From: Paenibacillus tundrae
GTDB lineage: Bacteria > Bacillota > Bacilli > Paenibacillales > Paenibacillaceae
Direction of reading: 5' to 3'
DNA length: 64,000 nucleotides
Assembly (NCBI RefSeq): GCF_030812775.1
Contig: NZ_JAUSTI010000005.1
Location: 62,001 to 126,000, forward strand
How positions within the stretch are numbered: position 1 is the stretch's first letter; each line of letters begins with the position of its first letter. The notes beneath the pieces are model-generated. The model saw only the letters and a list, made by a program, of their open reading frames with translations, was not told the origin of the DNA and did not search any database. Below are positions 44,811 through 55,319 of this stretch, in pieces. A program made the position numbers and the translations under genes.

Positions 44811-45191
44811 ATGAAACAACATGTTACGCGTCATGCGGCGATGAAATTCATAGGCAAAAATATTGTTGCCGTTAAAAAGGATGGTACCCGAGTTACTGGG
44901 AAGCTGTTGAAAGTGTCGGGAAATAAATTGGTTTTGAAGCGAATGGATGGGAAAAAGGTACGTACAAAGGCGATCCTGCCACTTGTTTTATTTGATCTGC
45001 TCGCTATCGCGACTTTACCTTATGCTTACGGGCCAGGCCCAGGTTTCGGAGGCGGTTATGGTCCTGGGTACGGCCCTGGCTACGGACCAGGCCCGAAACC
45101 GGGTCCAGGATATGGTGGTGGTCCAGGCTACGGACCAGGTTCTGGATTTGGACCATATGGACCAGGACCACGTCCACCAGGTTTTTTCTAG
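44811..45191 (+). CDS. Gly/Pro/Tyr-repeat protein with Sm-like N-terminal domain
   Basis: A 126-aa protein in two parts. Residues 13-60 (FIGKNIVAVKKDGTRVTGKL, then VSGNKLVLKRM) look like a small beta-barrel of the Sm/Hfq type: strand, DG turn, strand with G, strand. Residues 55-70 are hydrophobic, and residues 72-126 are almost entirely Gly, Pro and Tyr with GYGPG-like units. No cysteines. GAGGAGGAGGG precedes ATG 44811; an ATG at 44790 lacks a site. Function unknown; low-complexity GPY tails occur in spore-coat and phase-separating proteins, but that is only an analogy. No partner gene is adjacent. Confidence 0.7.
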   Translation: MKQHVTRHAAMKFIGKNIVAVKKDGTRVTGKLLKVSGNKLVLKRMDGKKVRTKAILPLVLFDLLAIATLPYAYGPGPGFGGGYGPGYGPGYGPGPKPGPGYGGGPGYGPGSGFGPYGPGPRPPGFF

Positions 45192-45201
45192 AGACTACAC
45201 A

Positions 45202-45385
45202 TTTTAGAGGTTGTTCAAAAAGTCCGCTTTTGATTACGAAGGATGCGCGAGCGGCATCTCAGCATCGAATATGGGATTCAGCCGAAATGTCCATTGCTCA
45301 CGTAGTTTTGCCTACGCTCCGCTACTCCATTTCTATCTTCATCCCATTTTCTTGGTACTGAAAACCGACCTTTTTGAACACACAT
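45202..45385. repeat. MITE-like repeat, copy B
   Basis: A 184-bp copy of the 35622-35840 element, same ends (GTTCAAAAAG at 45213-45222, CTTTTTGAAC at 45371-45380), same order of internal blocks, lacking the extra 35-38 bp. It sits between the GPY-repeat gene and a GNAT gene, only a few bases from both. Confidence 0.75.
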
Positions 45386-45387
45386 TT

Positions 45388-45843
45388 TTAGTGTAATCCA
45401 ATCCTTTTTTCCATTTCGTAGCAACGGCTAATCATAATATAGCGAATCGTACTATAGCCATTTTTTTGATAAAATTGTAGACCTTTGATGTTTCCTTCAT
45501 CGACCATGACCTTGGATCTTTTGCAGCCTCTTGATGCAGCGAATTGCTCAGCTTTGAGTAACAAGCTCTGTCCGTAACGCTTTCGCTGCTCTTTCGTGGT
45601 AACGGCCATCATATCTACGTATAGAAGTTCACCATGCATGAGAAAATGAATGAATGCGACCGCTTCTTGGTCAGGCTCTGATGAGACAACAAAGGTCATG
45701 CCCCTGTTCATTCGCAGGGGTATTTCTTTGCGAATTTTATTGATTTCACTTTCACTCATATGAGAAAGGGGAACAAGTTGAGAATCAATCAGTCTCATAA
45801 TGGCAGTGTCATCCAGCTTAGATTTGCGTTGCCGAATTACCAT
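45388..45843 (-). CDS. GNAT family N-acetyltransferase
   Basis: A 151-aa GNAT protein. The acetyl-CoA segment VDMMAVTTKEQRKRYGQSLLLKAE is a variant of motif A (QRKRYGQ), and VMVDEGNIKGLQFYQKNGYSTIRYIMI is motif B. On the - strand GAGAGGAGG precedes ATG 45843. Its 3' end lies next to repeat copy B. Substrate unknown. Confidence 0.84.
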   Translation of the reverse strand: MVIRQRKSKLDDTAIMRLIDSQLVPLSHMSESEINKIRKEIPLRMNRGMTFVVSSEPDQEAVAFIHFLMHGELLYVDMMAVTTKEQRKRYGQSLLLKAEQFAASRGCKRSKVMVDEGNIKGLQFYQKNGYSTIRYIMISRCYEMEKRIGLH

Positions 45844-45996
45844 AGGGAGCCTCCTCTCGTAAACCAGTCATGCTGCTTGTGTATCCTATGCCTGGAGTAA
45901 GATAAAAGGTGACTGAATGAGAGTAGTAGGTTTGGGTTACATTAGTCATTGATGATGAAAAGTGAATGCGTTTAAAATTTTTATCAAAAACAGGTA

Positions 45997-46026
45997 TTGA
46001 CTTATCGCTCAGTAGAATCATATAAT
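45997..46026 (+). promoter_or_regulatory. Promoter of the ilv-leu operon
   Basis: TTGACT (45997-46002), 18 bp, TATAAT (46021-46026), starting the T-box leader about 415 bp upstream of ilvB. Confidence 0.75.
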
Positions 46027-46032
46027 GTTCCT

Positions 46033-46395
46033 AACATTTAACGAGAATATTTCATCGGCTATGAAGAGGACGAAGTTTTAAGGGCTCTTTTGCTCAGAGA
46101 GTGGCTGGATCTGCTGAAACCACCACCATTATCCCTTATATACGAGCTCACCTCGGAGCTGTTTTCCTGAAAAGCATTGGATGTCACTCCAACTGGTTAT
46201 TAGGGAAAATCGTATGTCTGCGTTACAGACAACAGGTATAGATAACGGATATGTCCGTTAGGACTATTGTTTTTTGTACCTAGTAAGGTCCGTTATTGCG
46301 AAATTTCGGACAAAGTTGGGTGGTACCACGGAAGCGACAACCTTTCGTCCCTCGCAAGCATGAACTTGTTTGCAGGGGATGGAAGGTTTTTTTTG
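46033..46395 (+). promoter_or_regulatory. T-box leader, leucine specifier CTC
   Basis: A full T-box riboswitch. The T-box core GGGTGGTACCACGG is at 46318-46331. The stem I specifier region GAGCTCACCTCGGAGCT places CTC (Leu) at 46147-46149, so uncharged tRNA-Leu(GAG) would stabilise the antiterminator. The terminator (46339-46394) has AACCTT...AAGGTT outer pairs and a T8 tract. It controls ilvBNC-leuA in response to leucine starvation. Confidence 0.9.
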
Positions 46396-46442
46396 TAACT
46401 TCTAATGTCAGAATGGTGTGAATTTCGAGAGGAGGATGACTA

Positions 46443-48194
46443 ATGGGTGCTCAAATTCCAGAAGTACGGTCAACAGATGAATTACGTGAAAAATGGATGA
46501 AGCCGGAGGTCATTAGCGGTTCCGAGATTTTGCTGAGAAGCTTGTTGCTGGAAGGTGTAGATTGTGTCTTCGGTTACCCTGGGGGTGCAGTACTTTATAT
46601 CTATGACGCAATGTATGGTTTCGAGGATTTCAAGCATGTATTAACTCGTCACGAACAAGGTGCCATTCATGCGGCTGACGGATATGCACGTGCGAGTGGT
46701 AAGGTAGGCGTATGTATCGCCACTTCCGGACCAGGAGCAACCAATCTGGTTACTGGAATCGCGACAGCGTATATGGACTCCGTTCCTCTCGTTGTGATTA
46801 CAGGTAACGTTGTCTCCAGCCTGATCGGCTCGGATGCTTTCCAAGAAGCAGACATCACGGGTATTACAATGCCAATTACGAAACACAGTTACCTGGTAAA
46901 AGATGTTAAGGATCTACCACGTGTCATTCACGAGGCATTCCACATCGCGAATACAGGTCGTAAAGGCCCGGTTCTGATCGACATTCCGAAAGATGTATCT
47001 GCTAACAAAACATTGTTCGAGCCAAGTACTGAGCCAGTTGTGCTTAGAGGGTATAATCCTCGTACTGTACCGAACAAACTGCAGGTTGATCGCTTGGCAC
47101 AAGCCATTCAAGAGGCAGAGCGTCCAATGATTCTCGCAGGTGGTGGTGTTGTTTACTCTGGTGGACACGAAGCACTCTTCGAATTCGTTGAGAAGACAGG
47201 TATTCCGATTACAACAACTTTACTTGGCTTAGGCGCATTCCCAAGTGGACACGAATTGTGGACAGGGATGCCAGGTATGCATGGTACGTATACTTCGAAT
47301 CTGGCTATTCAACAATCCGATTTGTTAATCAATATCGGAGCTCGTTTCGATGACCGGGTAACGGGTAAACTAGACGGTTTTGCGCCACACGCCAAAATTG
47401 TACACATCGATATCGATCCAGCCGAAATTGGTAAAAATATTGCAACGGATATTCCAATTGTTGGTGATGTGAAGACCGTGCTGGAAATTGCGAATAAAGA
47501 AGTGCAGCGTGCAGAGCGTGCCGATGCATGGAGAGATCAGATCAAGCAATGGAAACAAGAGAAGCCTTACAGCTATACTGATTCCGATGAAGAATTGAAA
47601 CCGCAATGGGTTGTAGAGTTGTTAAACGATACAACGAAAGGCGAGGCAATTGTAACGACGGATGTTGGACAGCACCAGATGTGGGCAGCTCAATATTACA
47701 AATTCAATCAGCCGCGTTCTTGGGTAACTTCAGGTGGTTTGGGAACAATGGGCTTCGGATTCCCTTCAGCAATCGGTGCTCAAATGGCGAATCCAGACAG
47801 ACTGGTTATCTCCATTAACGGTGATGGTGGTATGCAGATGTGTTCTCAAGAGCTTGCAATCTGTGCAATTAACAACATTCCAGTGAAAATTGTTATTATT
47901 AACAACCAAGTACTTGGAATGGTACGTCAGTGGCAAGAGATCATCTATGAGAATCGTTATAGTCACATTGATTTGGCGGGTAGCCCTGATTTTGTTAAAT
48001 TGGCAGAAGCCTATGGTGTTAAAGGATTGCGCGCTACGAACAAGGAAGAAGCGGAGCGAGCTTGGCAAGAAGCACTGGACACACCGGGACCAGTCGTTGT
48101 AGAGTTTGTTGTACGTAAGGAAGAAAACGTATATCCAATGGTTCCACAAGGAGCGACAATCGATCAAATGCTGATGGGGGATGCTGAGAAATGA
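46443..48194 (+). CDS. ilvB: Acetolactate synthase, large (catalytic) subunit
   Basis: TPP/FAD enzyme that starts valine, leucine and isoleucine synthesis; 583 aa. N-terminal domain with FGYPGGAVLYIYDAMY and RHEQGAIHAADGYARASG (TPP-activating Glu), the FAD domain with GARFDDRVTGKL, and the C-terminal TPP motif INGDGGMQMCSQELAICAINNIPVKIVIINN. GAGAGGAGG precedes ATG 46443. First gene after the T-box. Its stop overlaps ilvN by 4 bp. Confidence 0.97.
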   Translation: MGAQIPEVRSTDELREKWMKPEVISGSEILLRSLLLEGVDCVFGYPGGAVLYIYDAMYGFEDFKHVLTRHEQGAIHAADGYARASGKVGVCIATSGPGATNLVTGIATAYMDSVPLVVITGNVVSSLIGSDAFQEADITGITMPITKHSYLVKDVKDLPRVIHEAFHIANTGRKGPVLIDIPKDVSANKTLFEPSTEPVVLRGYNPRTVPNKLQVDRLAQAIQEAERPMILAGGGVVYSGGHEALFEFVEKTGIPITTTLLGLGAFPSGHELWTGMPGMHGTYTSNLAIQQSDLLINIGARFDDRVTGKLDGFAPHAKIVHIDIDPAEIGKNIATDIPIVGDVKTVLEIANKEVQRAERADAWRDQIKQWKQEKPYSYTDSDEELKPQWVVELLNDTTKGEAIVTTDVGQHQMWAAQYYKFNQPRSWVTSGGLGTMGFGFPSAIGAQMANPDRLVISINGDGGMQMCSQELAICAINNIPVKIVIINNQVLGMVRQWQEIIYENRYSHIDLAGSPDFVKLAEAYGVKGLRATNKEEAERAWQEALDTPGPVVVEFVVRKEENVYPMVPQGATIDQMLMGDAEK

Positions 48195-48673
48195 TTAGAC
48201 ATACAATTTCGATTTTGGTCAACGATCAGCCGGGCGTCCTTCAGCGGGTATCGGGTTTGTTCGGTCGACGCGGTTACAACATTGAGAGTATTACGGTGGG
48301 TCAATCGGAAGAGCCGGGTTTGTCCCGGATGGTCATTGTCACCATCGGTGATGATAAAACATTGGAACAAATTGAGAAACAATTGTACAAAATCATTGAT
48401 GTCATCAAAGTTGTCGATTTCAGTTTAAAACCTATGGTTGCTCGTGAACTTGCCCTAATTAAGGTAAAAGCAGAACCTTCCGAACGACCTGAAATTATGG
48501 GTGTTGTCGAGACCTTTAGAGCAGCTGTTGTCGATATCGGGCCTGGTAGCCTGATGGTACAGGTTGTAGGAGATACTGACAAAATTGATGCTATGATAGA
48601 GTTACTCAAACCATACGGTATTCGTGAACTCTCTCGCACAGGTGTAACGGCATTGGTAAGAGGAAACGCATAA
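48191..48673 (+). CDS. ilvN: Acetolactate synthase, small (regulatory) subunit
   Basis: A 160-aa regulatory subunit for valine feedback (called ilvH in B. subtilis). The N-terminal ACT domain reads ISILVNDQPGVLQRVSGLF and GYNIESITVGQSEEPG; the C-terminal domain includes ELALIKVKAEPSERPEI. The ATGA overlap with ilvB indicates coupled translation in a fixed ratio. Confidence 0.96.
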   Translation: MIRHTISILVNDQPGVLQRVSGLFGRRGYNIESITVGQSEEPGLSRMVIVTIGDDKTLEQIEKQLYKIIDVIKVVDFSLKPMVARELALIKVKAEPSERPEIMGVVETFRAAVVDIGPGSLMVQVVGDTDKIDAMIELLKPYGIRELSRTGVTALVRGNA

Positions 48674-48770
48674 ATCATTATGAATTTCTTTGAAAATGTA
48701 GAGCAACACGAAATTTGGCACTGCCTGCAATTTAACATTTTAGTGATGTAACGCTTGAAAAGAGAAATAC

Positions 48771-49900
<1,130 letters not shown>

Positions 49901-49945
49901 GCATCTCGTTTAAGGAATTATAGCAATTCACAGTTTCAACTGGAG

Positions 49946-49977
49946 ATAGCGGCCGTGCTTATGCGTGAGCCGCTATT
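49946..49977 (+). other. Hairpin between ilvC and leuA
   Basis: ATAGCGGC pairs with GCCGCTAT over a 15-nt loop, without a T tract. It may protect the ilvC mRNA 3' end rather than terminate. Confidence 0.45.
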
Positions 49978-50079
49978 ACTGGTTTAAAGAGGTAAGAGGT
50001 AATTGTTGTCGTCTATTAACGACGGTAATGAAATGAACCCAATTGCCTGAATAATAATCAAGTCAAGGAGGTGCGAAGC

Positions 50080-51621
50080 GTGCGTAAAATCTATGTATTT
50101 GACACAACGCTGCGTGATGGAGAACAATCTCCGGGAGTTAACCTGAACACTCGTGAAAAGGTAGAGATTGCACACCAGTTGGAACGGCTTGGTATTGATC
50201 GGATGGAAGCAGGTTTTCCAGCGGCTTCTCCAGGGGATCTGGCAGCAGTGAACGCGGTAGCCAAAGCGGTGAAAAATATTACAGTAATTGGCCTTTCTCG
50301 TTCAAGAGAACAAGATATTGATGCTGTAAAAGAAGCATTGAAAGGTGCACAGGATCCGTGTATTCACGTCTTTTTGGCGACGTCACCGATTCACCGTCAA
50401 CATAAACTGCGTATGGACAAAGCGCAGGTGCTTGATACAGCTCGTTCTGCCATTCGTTATGCGAAGAAAACGTTCTCTAAAATTGAGTTCTCTCTGGAGG
50501 ATGCAGGACGTACAGAGTACGATTTCCTAGTAGAAATGGTAAATATGGCAGTTGAGGAAGGCGCATCCGTTGTTAATATTCCAGATACAGTGGGTTATCT
50601 GAGCCCTTATGAGTACGGTAACATTTTCAAACATCTCAAAGAGAATGTACATGGAATCGAAAAAGTACAGCTAAGTGCTCATTGCCACAATGACCTGGGA
50701 ATGGCTACAGCAAATACGCTTGCCGCGATCCTGAATGGTGCTGACCAGATTGAAGGTACGATTAACGGAATCGGTGAACGTGCGGGCAATACCGCAATCG
50801 AAGAGATTGCGATGGCACTGGAGACTCGCCAAGAGTTTTTCCAAGCCAAAACATCACTTCAACTGTCTGAAATTGCACGGACGAGTCGTCTCGTGAGCCG
50901 CTTGACGGGTATGGTTGTGCCTGGAAACAAAGCGATTGTTGGTGCTAATGCATTCGCACATGAATCCGGAATCCACCAGGATGGCATGTTGAAAGAGAAA
51001 ACTACGTATGAGATTATGACACCAGAGACCATTGGTCTGAAGGAAAGTAAACTTGTACTAGGTAAACATTCCGGACGTCACGCATTCCGTGAACGTTTGA
51101 TCGAGCTGGGCTATGAGTTGGAGGAAGAAGCGCTGAATCGTGCATTTGGCCAATTCAAAGATCTGGCAGATAAGAAAAAAGAAGTTACAGATGAAGATCT
51201 GCTCGCTCTGATTGAAGAGAAATTGCAGGATGCACCTGAGGTGTATAAACTGGAATCCATCTTTGTAACATACGGGGATGAATCTGTTCCGACAGCGAAA
51301 GTTCGCATCACAACCCTCGACGGTAAGACGATCGAACAGCAGGCTGAAGGAAATGGATCTGTGGATGCGATCTACAATGCCATTGACCTGGTTAGTGGGG
51401 AAGAGGTAACTTTATCCGATTATTCGATCAAATCCGTTACACATGGTAAGGATGCATTGGGTGAAGTTCATGTTGTTCTTACCCAAAATGAAGTGTCTGT
51501 ACAGGGACGTGGGGTAAGCACTGACATTTTGGGTGCAAGTGCGCGTGCCTATGTCGATGGTGTGAACCAATTGATCGAGAAACGAAAAACATACACGAAC
51601 CGAGTAAATGTGAATCTGTAA
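50080..51621 (+). CDS. leuA: 2-isopropylmalate synthase
   Basis: Condenses acetyl-CoA with 2-ketoisovalerate, the first step of leucine synthesis; 513 aa. [14 protein letters not shown] and [16 protein letters not shown] carry the metal ligands, [18 protein letters not shown] follows, and the C-terminal LeuA regulatory domain (from about residue 390) binds leucine. AAGGAGG at 50065-50071 overlaps an upstream GTG (50071), so GTG 50080, 8 nt on, is the start. Last gene of the T-box operon. Confidence 0.96.
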   Translation: MRKIYVFDTTLRDGEQSPGVNLNTREKVEIAHQLERLGIDRMEAGFPAASPGDLAAVNAVAKAVKNITVIGLSRSREQDIDAVKEALKGAQDPCIHVFLATSPIHRQHKLRMDKAQVLDTARSAIRYAKKTFSKIEFSLEDAGRTEYDFLVEMVNMAVEEGASVVNIPDTVGYLSPYEYGNIFKHLKENVHGIEKVQLSAHCHNDLGMATANTLAAILNGADQIEGTINGIGERAGNTAIEEIAMALETRQEFFQAKTSLQLSEIARTSRLVSRLTGMVVPGNKAIVGANAFAHESGIHQDGMLKEKTTYEIMTPETIGLKESKLVLGKHSGRHAFRERLIELGYELEEEALNRAFGQFKDLADKKKEVTDEDLLALIEEKLQDAPEVYKLESIFVTYGDESVPTAKVRITTLDGKTIEQQAEGNGSVDAIYNAIDLVSGEEVTLSDYSIKSVTHGKDALGEVHVVLTQNEVSVQGRGVSTDILGASARAYVDGVNQLIEKRKTYTNRVNVNL

Positions 51622-51686
51622 TATACTTGTGTAGCCAGCATTGAGTGAAATCGCTATGTAATATCTTGGCTAAAGTGCAGTCACAG

Positions 51687-51768
51687 AGAATCATAGGTTG
51701 GTGAAACCAGAAAAGTCTGACCTCCTTACTGTTACAAGGGTCAGACTTTTTGGCTATCCTATGATTCT
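51687..51768. terminator. Compound terminator after leuA
   Basis: Inner stem AAAAGTCTGACC (51711-51722) with GGTCAGACTTTT (51738-51749), followed by T. Outer stem AGAATCATAGG (51687-51697) with CCTATGATTCT (51758-51768). It works on both strands and separates leuA from the convergent aldo/keto reductase. Confidence 0.8.
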
Positions 51769-51844
51769 ATCTCACAGCATGAATAAGAAGGTATAACTGC
51801 TGGTTCATTCAGGTATGAAGTACGATATCAGGTTCATTCAAATA

Positions 51845-52825
51845 TTACCACGCATAAGCGTTCGGGGCATGTCCGCCAGGGCCTGGGAAAATCTCATCTA
51901 AGCGCTTAAGAACTTCCTCATCTAACGTAACTTCCAGACATTTGAGCGAAGTCTCAAACTGCTCTAGTGTACGTGGGCCGATAATAGGTGCTGTAACTGC
52001 TGGATTCGCAGCTACCCAAGCAAGGGCTACTGTATCCTGTGGCTCACCAAGTTCACGACATAAAGCCGCAAATTGCTCAAGTTGGGATTGCTGACGTTCG
52101 ATCCGTTCAGAGATTCCGCCACTACGCGTTCCTTCAAGCTTCTGGAGCGCATTACGTCCGAGCAGTCCACCATCCAGCGGACTCCATGGAATGACGCCTA
52201 AGCCTAATTCTTTGGCGGCTGGAAGAACCTCGAGCTCAGGTAAACGACAATTGAGGCTATACTTATGCTGTTCAGAAACGAGACCAAGGAAATGGCGGTT
52301 TTTAGCTTCACTCTGTGCAATAGCAATCTGCCAAGCCGCAAAGTTACTTGAACCTACATAGCCAATTTTCCCCTGATGCACGGCGTTCTCAAACGCATGC
52401 CATAGCTCGTCCCAGGTAACAACAGGATCAACATGGTGCATTTGATACAGTTCAATGTGATCTGTTTGCAGGCGGCGCAGGGAACCTTCCAGATGACGTC
52501 TAATTTTATATGCGGATAGCCCAGCCTCATTGTTGGGACCATCGTTCTCATCATGCATGGAGCCGTAGACTTTGGTTGCAAGTACAACCTTCTCACGTCT
52601 GCCGCCACCTTGGCTGAACCAACGGCCAATAATCTCTTCTGTCAGACCCGAATTCTCACGCCAGCCATAAATGTTAGCGGTATCAAAAAAATTCACTCCT
52701 GCATCCAGCGCAGCATCCATAATGCGAAAGGCTTCTTTCTCGTCTGTGATGGGTCCAAAATTCATGGTACCGAGACAAATGCGACTAACCTTGAGACCGG
52801 ATTTACCCATATACGAATATTGCAT
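51845..52825 (-). CDS. Aldo/keto reductase
   Basis: A 326-aa NADPH-dependent aldehyde/ketone reductase. The tetrad is visible: Asp and Tyr in GVNFFDTANIYGW, Lys in VLATKVYG, His in YQMHHVDP. YVGSSNFAAWQIAIAQS and the C-terminal IIGPRTLEQFE are usual AKR parts. GCAGGAGG on the - strand precedes ATG 52825. The gene lies between leuA and leuB on the opposite strand, so it interrupts the leucine gene order. Substrate unknown. Confidence 0.9.
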   Translation of the reverse strand: MQYSYMGKSGLKVSRICLGTMNFGPITDEKEAFRIMDAALDAGVNFFDTANIYGWRENSGLTEEIIGRWFSQGGGRREKVVLATKVYGSMHDENDGPNNEAGLSAYKIRRHLEGSLRRLQTDHIELYQMHHVDPVVTWDELWHAFENAVHQGKIGYVGSSNFAAWQIAIAQSEAKNRHFLGLVSEQHKYSLNCRLPELEVLPAAKELGLGVIPWSPLDGGLLGRNALQKLEGTRSGGISERIERQQSQLEQFAALCRELGEPQDTVALAWVAANPAVTAPIIGPRTLEQFETSLKCLEVTLDEEVLKRLDEIFPGPGGHAPNAYAW

Positions 52826-53059
52826 GGTGATTATCCCTCCTGCGTACCTGATTTGAATTCAGCTATATTTTACCTTATGGAGAGAAGCGGAACAACTTAT
52901 ATACGTTAAGATTGAACTGCTTATAGGTAAAATCTATTAAAGTCATAGAATGTATATCTTGGTCAAATGACCTCCAAATATGATACAAAAGAGAGAGTTA
53001 ATATGAGAGCGTTACTTCGTGAATAGTTATTATGAATCGATATAAGGAGTGGACAACCC

Positions 53060-54145
53060 ATGGCAGAAGTGAAAAAAATTGCAGTCATTGCTGGAGATGG
53101 AATCGGACCAGAAGTCGTAGCTGAGGCTGAAAAAGTACTTAAACGCACAGAGGAAGTATTCGGTTATCGTTTTGAAACAGAACATGCTTTATTTGGCGGA
53201 ATTGCCATCGATGAGAAGGGTACACCGCTTCCTGAAGAAACGTTGACGGTATGTAAAAGTGCTGACGCAGTACTGCTTGGAGCTGTAGGCGGTCCTAAAT
53301 GGGACAATAATAGCAAGGAGTTGCGTCCTGAAACTGGCTTGCTTGGTATTCGTAAAGCACTTGGACTTTTCTCCAATCTACGCCCGGCAGTTGTATTTGA
53401 TTGCTTGAAAGACGCATCCACACTGAAACCGGAAGTGCTGGAAGGTACGGATCTCATGGTTGTACGTGAGTTGACTGGTGGAATTTACTTCGGCGAGAAA
53501 TTCAGACGTGAAGGCTCACAAGGTGAAGAAGCTGTAGATACTTGCGTATATAATGTAACGGAAGTGGAACGCATCGTTCGTCAAGCATTTGAAATTGCTC
53601 AAGGCCGTCGCAAAAAACTTGCTTCCGTAGACAAAGCGAACGTACTGGAAACGTCCCGCCTCTGGCGTGAGGTCGTTAACCGGGTAGCACCGGATTATCC
53701 AGACGTTGAAGTGGAACATGTACTTGTCGACAACTGTGCAATGCAGTTGCTTCGTCGCCCAGCTAGCTTTGACGTGATCGTAACGGAAAATATGTTTGGC
53801 GATATTTTGAGTGATGAAGCAGCAATGCTGACAGGCTCTATCGGTATGCTCGCATCTGCATCTCTTGGAGAAGGCAGCTTTGGTCTGTATGAGCCGGTAC
53901 ACGGTTCTGCACCAGATATCGCGGGTCAAGGTTTGGCGAATCCAATTGCAACAATTCTATCGCTTGCTCTGATGTTCCGTACAACCTTTGGTTATGCTGA
54001 AGGAGCAGACGCAATTGAAGCAGCTGTATCGAATGTGCTGAACGCAGGACATCGTACTAGCGATATTGCTGTAGATAAGAGCACAGCGATCAGTACAACG
54101 GAGATGGGCGACTTGATCGTCGCAGCGATCCAGAAACAGGCGTAA
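53060..54145 (+). CDS. leuB: 3-isopropylmalate dehydrogenase
   Basis: NAD-dependent third enzyme of leucine synthesis; 361 aa. [31 protein letters not shown], the metal/substrate segment [26 protein letters not shown], and [17 protein letters not shown] are all present. AAGGAGTGG precedes ATG 53060. It has its own transcription unit, 1.4 kb after leuA. leuC and leuD are not in the window. Confidence 0.96.
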   Translation: MAEVKKIAVIAGDGIGPEVVAEAEKVLKRTEEVFGYRFETEHALFGGIAIDEKGTPLPEETLTVCKSADAVLLGAVGGPKWDNNSKELRPETGLLGIRKALGLFSNLRPAVVFDCLKDASTLKPEVLEGTDLMVVRELTGGIYFGEKFRREGSQGEEAVDTCVYNVTEVERIVRQAFEIAQGRRKKLASVDKANVLETSRLWREVVNRVAPDYPDVEVEHVLVDNCAMQLLRRPASFDVIVTENMFGDILSDEAAMLTGSIGMLASASLGEGSFGLYEPVHGSAPDIAGQGLANPIATILSLALMFRTTFGYAEGADAIEAAVSNVLNAGHRTSDIAVDKSTAISTTEMGDLIVAAIQKQA

Positions 54146-54158
54146 TTATACGAGCAAC

Positions 54159-54212
54159 AAGACAGCCCTTTGTCTCCTATTATGGAAGATACAGAGGGCT
54201 GTTCCTTTATGA
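54159..54212 (+). terminator. Terminator after leuB
   Basis: ACAGCCCT pairs with AGGGCTGT, with TGTC/GATACA nearby extending the stem, then TTCCTTTAT. Confidence 0.7.
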
Positions 54213-54234
54213 TTTTGGCACGAAAAATCCTTAT

Positions 54235-54297
54235 TTATAATAATTATAAAAAAATAACGTTTATAATCTTGACTTTGAGAAGTCCGGATGATAACAT
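54235..54297 (+). promoter_or_regulatory. PerR box and promoter of the peroxiredoxin gene
   Basis: TTATAATAATTATAA (54235-54249) equals the PerR consensus TTATAATNATTATAA at every fixed position. A SigA promoter follows: TTGACT (54269-54274), 17 bp, TAACAT (54292-54297). A partial second box (TTTATAAT) overlaps 54259-54267. This predicts peroxide-inducible expression. Confidence 0.75.
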
Positions 54298-54420
54298 TTT
54301 ACTTGTACTTGTTATCAAGTATCAAATTCATTTAATGACAGGAGAGACGCTTGCGTTTCTACCTGATGATGAGCAATCCATATGGATGCTTACATAATCC
54401 CAAAGGAGGAATTTTTAGTT

Positions 54421-54960
54421 ATGGCAGAACGTTTGGTTGGTAGACCAGCACCAGATTTCGCAATGGAAACAGTATCAGGAGACGGACAAGATTTCGGTTC
54501 CGTGAAGCTGTCCGATTACCGTGGCAAATGGCTCGTATTCTTCTTTTATCCTTTGGACTTCACATTTGTGTGCCCAACTGAAATTACAGCTTTGAGCGTT
54601 GCTGCAGAGCAATTCAAAGCTTTGGATACTGAAATCCTTGGCGTGAGCGTGGACTCTGTACACAGCCACAAAGCTTGGATCAACACACCTGTAGACAGCA
54701 ATGGTCTGGGTCAATTGAACTTCCCGCTCGCTTCTGATATCACGAAGCAAGTGGCTAAAGATTACGGCGTTCTGATCGAAGAAGAAGGCGTTGCATTGCG
54801 CGGCTTGTTCATCATCGATCCAGAAGGCGAATTGAAATACCAAGTAGTTAACCACAATGATGTAGGCCGTAGTGTTGAAGAAACACTTCGTGTACTGCAA
54901 GCACTGCAATCCGGTGGATTGTGTGCAATGAACTGGAAACCAGGCGACAACAACCTGTAA
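54421..54960 (+). CDS. 2-Cys peroxiredoxin (AhpC/TSA family)
   Basis: Thiol peroxidase of 179 aa. The peroxidatic Cys51 is in DFTFVCPTE and the resolving Cys168 in GGLCAMNW, as in typical 2-Cys enzymes. WLVFFFYPLDF precedes the active site. AAAGGAGG lies 10 nt before ATG 54421; the longer frame from 54382 is not needed. No ahpF reductase follows, so it probably uses thioredoxin or a distant reductase. A PerR box upstream agrees with the role. Confidence 0.94.
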   Translation: MAERLVGRPAPDFAMETVSGDGQDFGSVKLSDYRGKWLVFFFYPLDFTFVCPTEITALSVAAEQFKALDTEILGVSVDSVHSHKAWINTPVDSNGLGQLNFPLASDITKQVAKDYGVLIEEEGVALRGLFIIDPEGELKYQVVNHNDVGRSVEETLRVLQALQSGGLCAMNWKPGDNNL

Positions 54961-54989
54961 GCCAGAATTAACTTGAACGCATCAGGTTC

Positions 54990-55024
54990 AAGCCCTCATC
55001 CCACAAGGGATTGAGGGCTTTTTG
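54990..55024 (+). terminator. Terminator after peroxiredoxin gene
   Basis: AAGCCCTCATCCC pairs with GGGATTGAGGGCTT over ACAA, then TTT. Confidence 0.85.
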
Positions 55025-55319
55025 CACCCTTTTTCCCGGATCGAAAAAGGAGTTGTCCAAAGATGTTTAGATTCGCATGGAAACGTGTTAATGATGTATT
55101 ATAAGAATGATCATATTTTATCCTCATCAAAGAGGAATTGAAGGACATAAAGGCGAATAGGGTATGGAAACCCGGTAAATTATCCGGTATGATTGCTCTC
55201 ATATAATGAAGCATAAAAAATACGTTGGAACTATTCCCTTTTCGGTAAGTGCTACAGGTGTACGGGATGTGATTTTCACACTATTGAATCCCGACACGTA
55301 ATAAGGAGGGTGAACAAAA

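Noticed and set aside
45211..45396. Short open frame over repeat copy B
   Set aside because: It lies entirely within a repeat, and copy A lacks a matching frame.
45955..45995. CodY box upstream of the ilv T-box promoter
   Set aside because: The AT-rich stretch differs from the consensus at about five positions.
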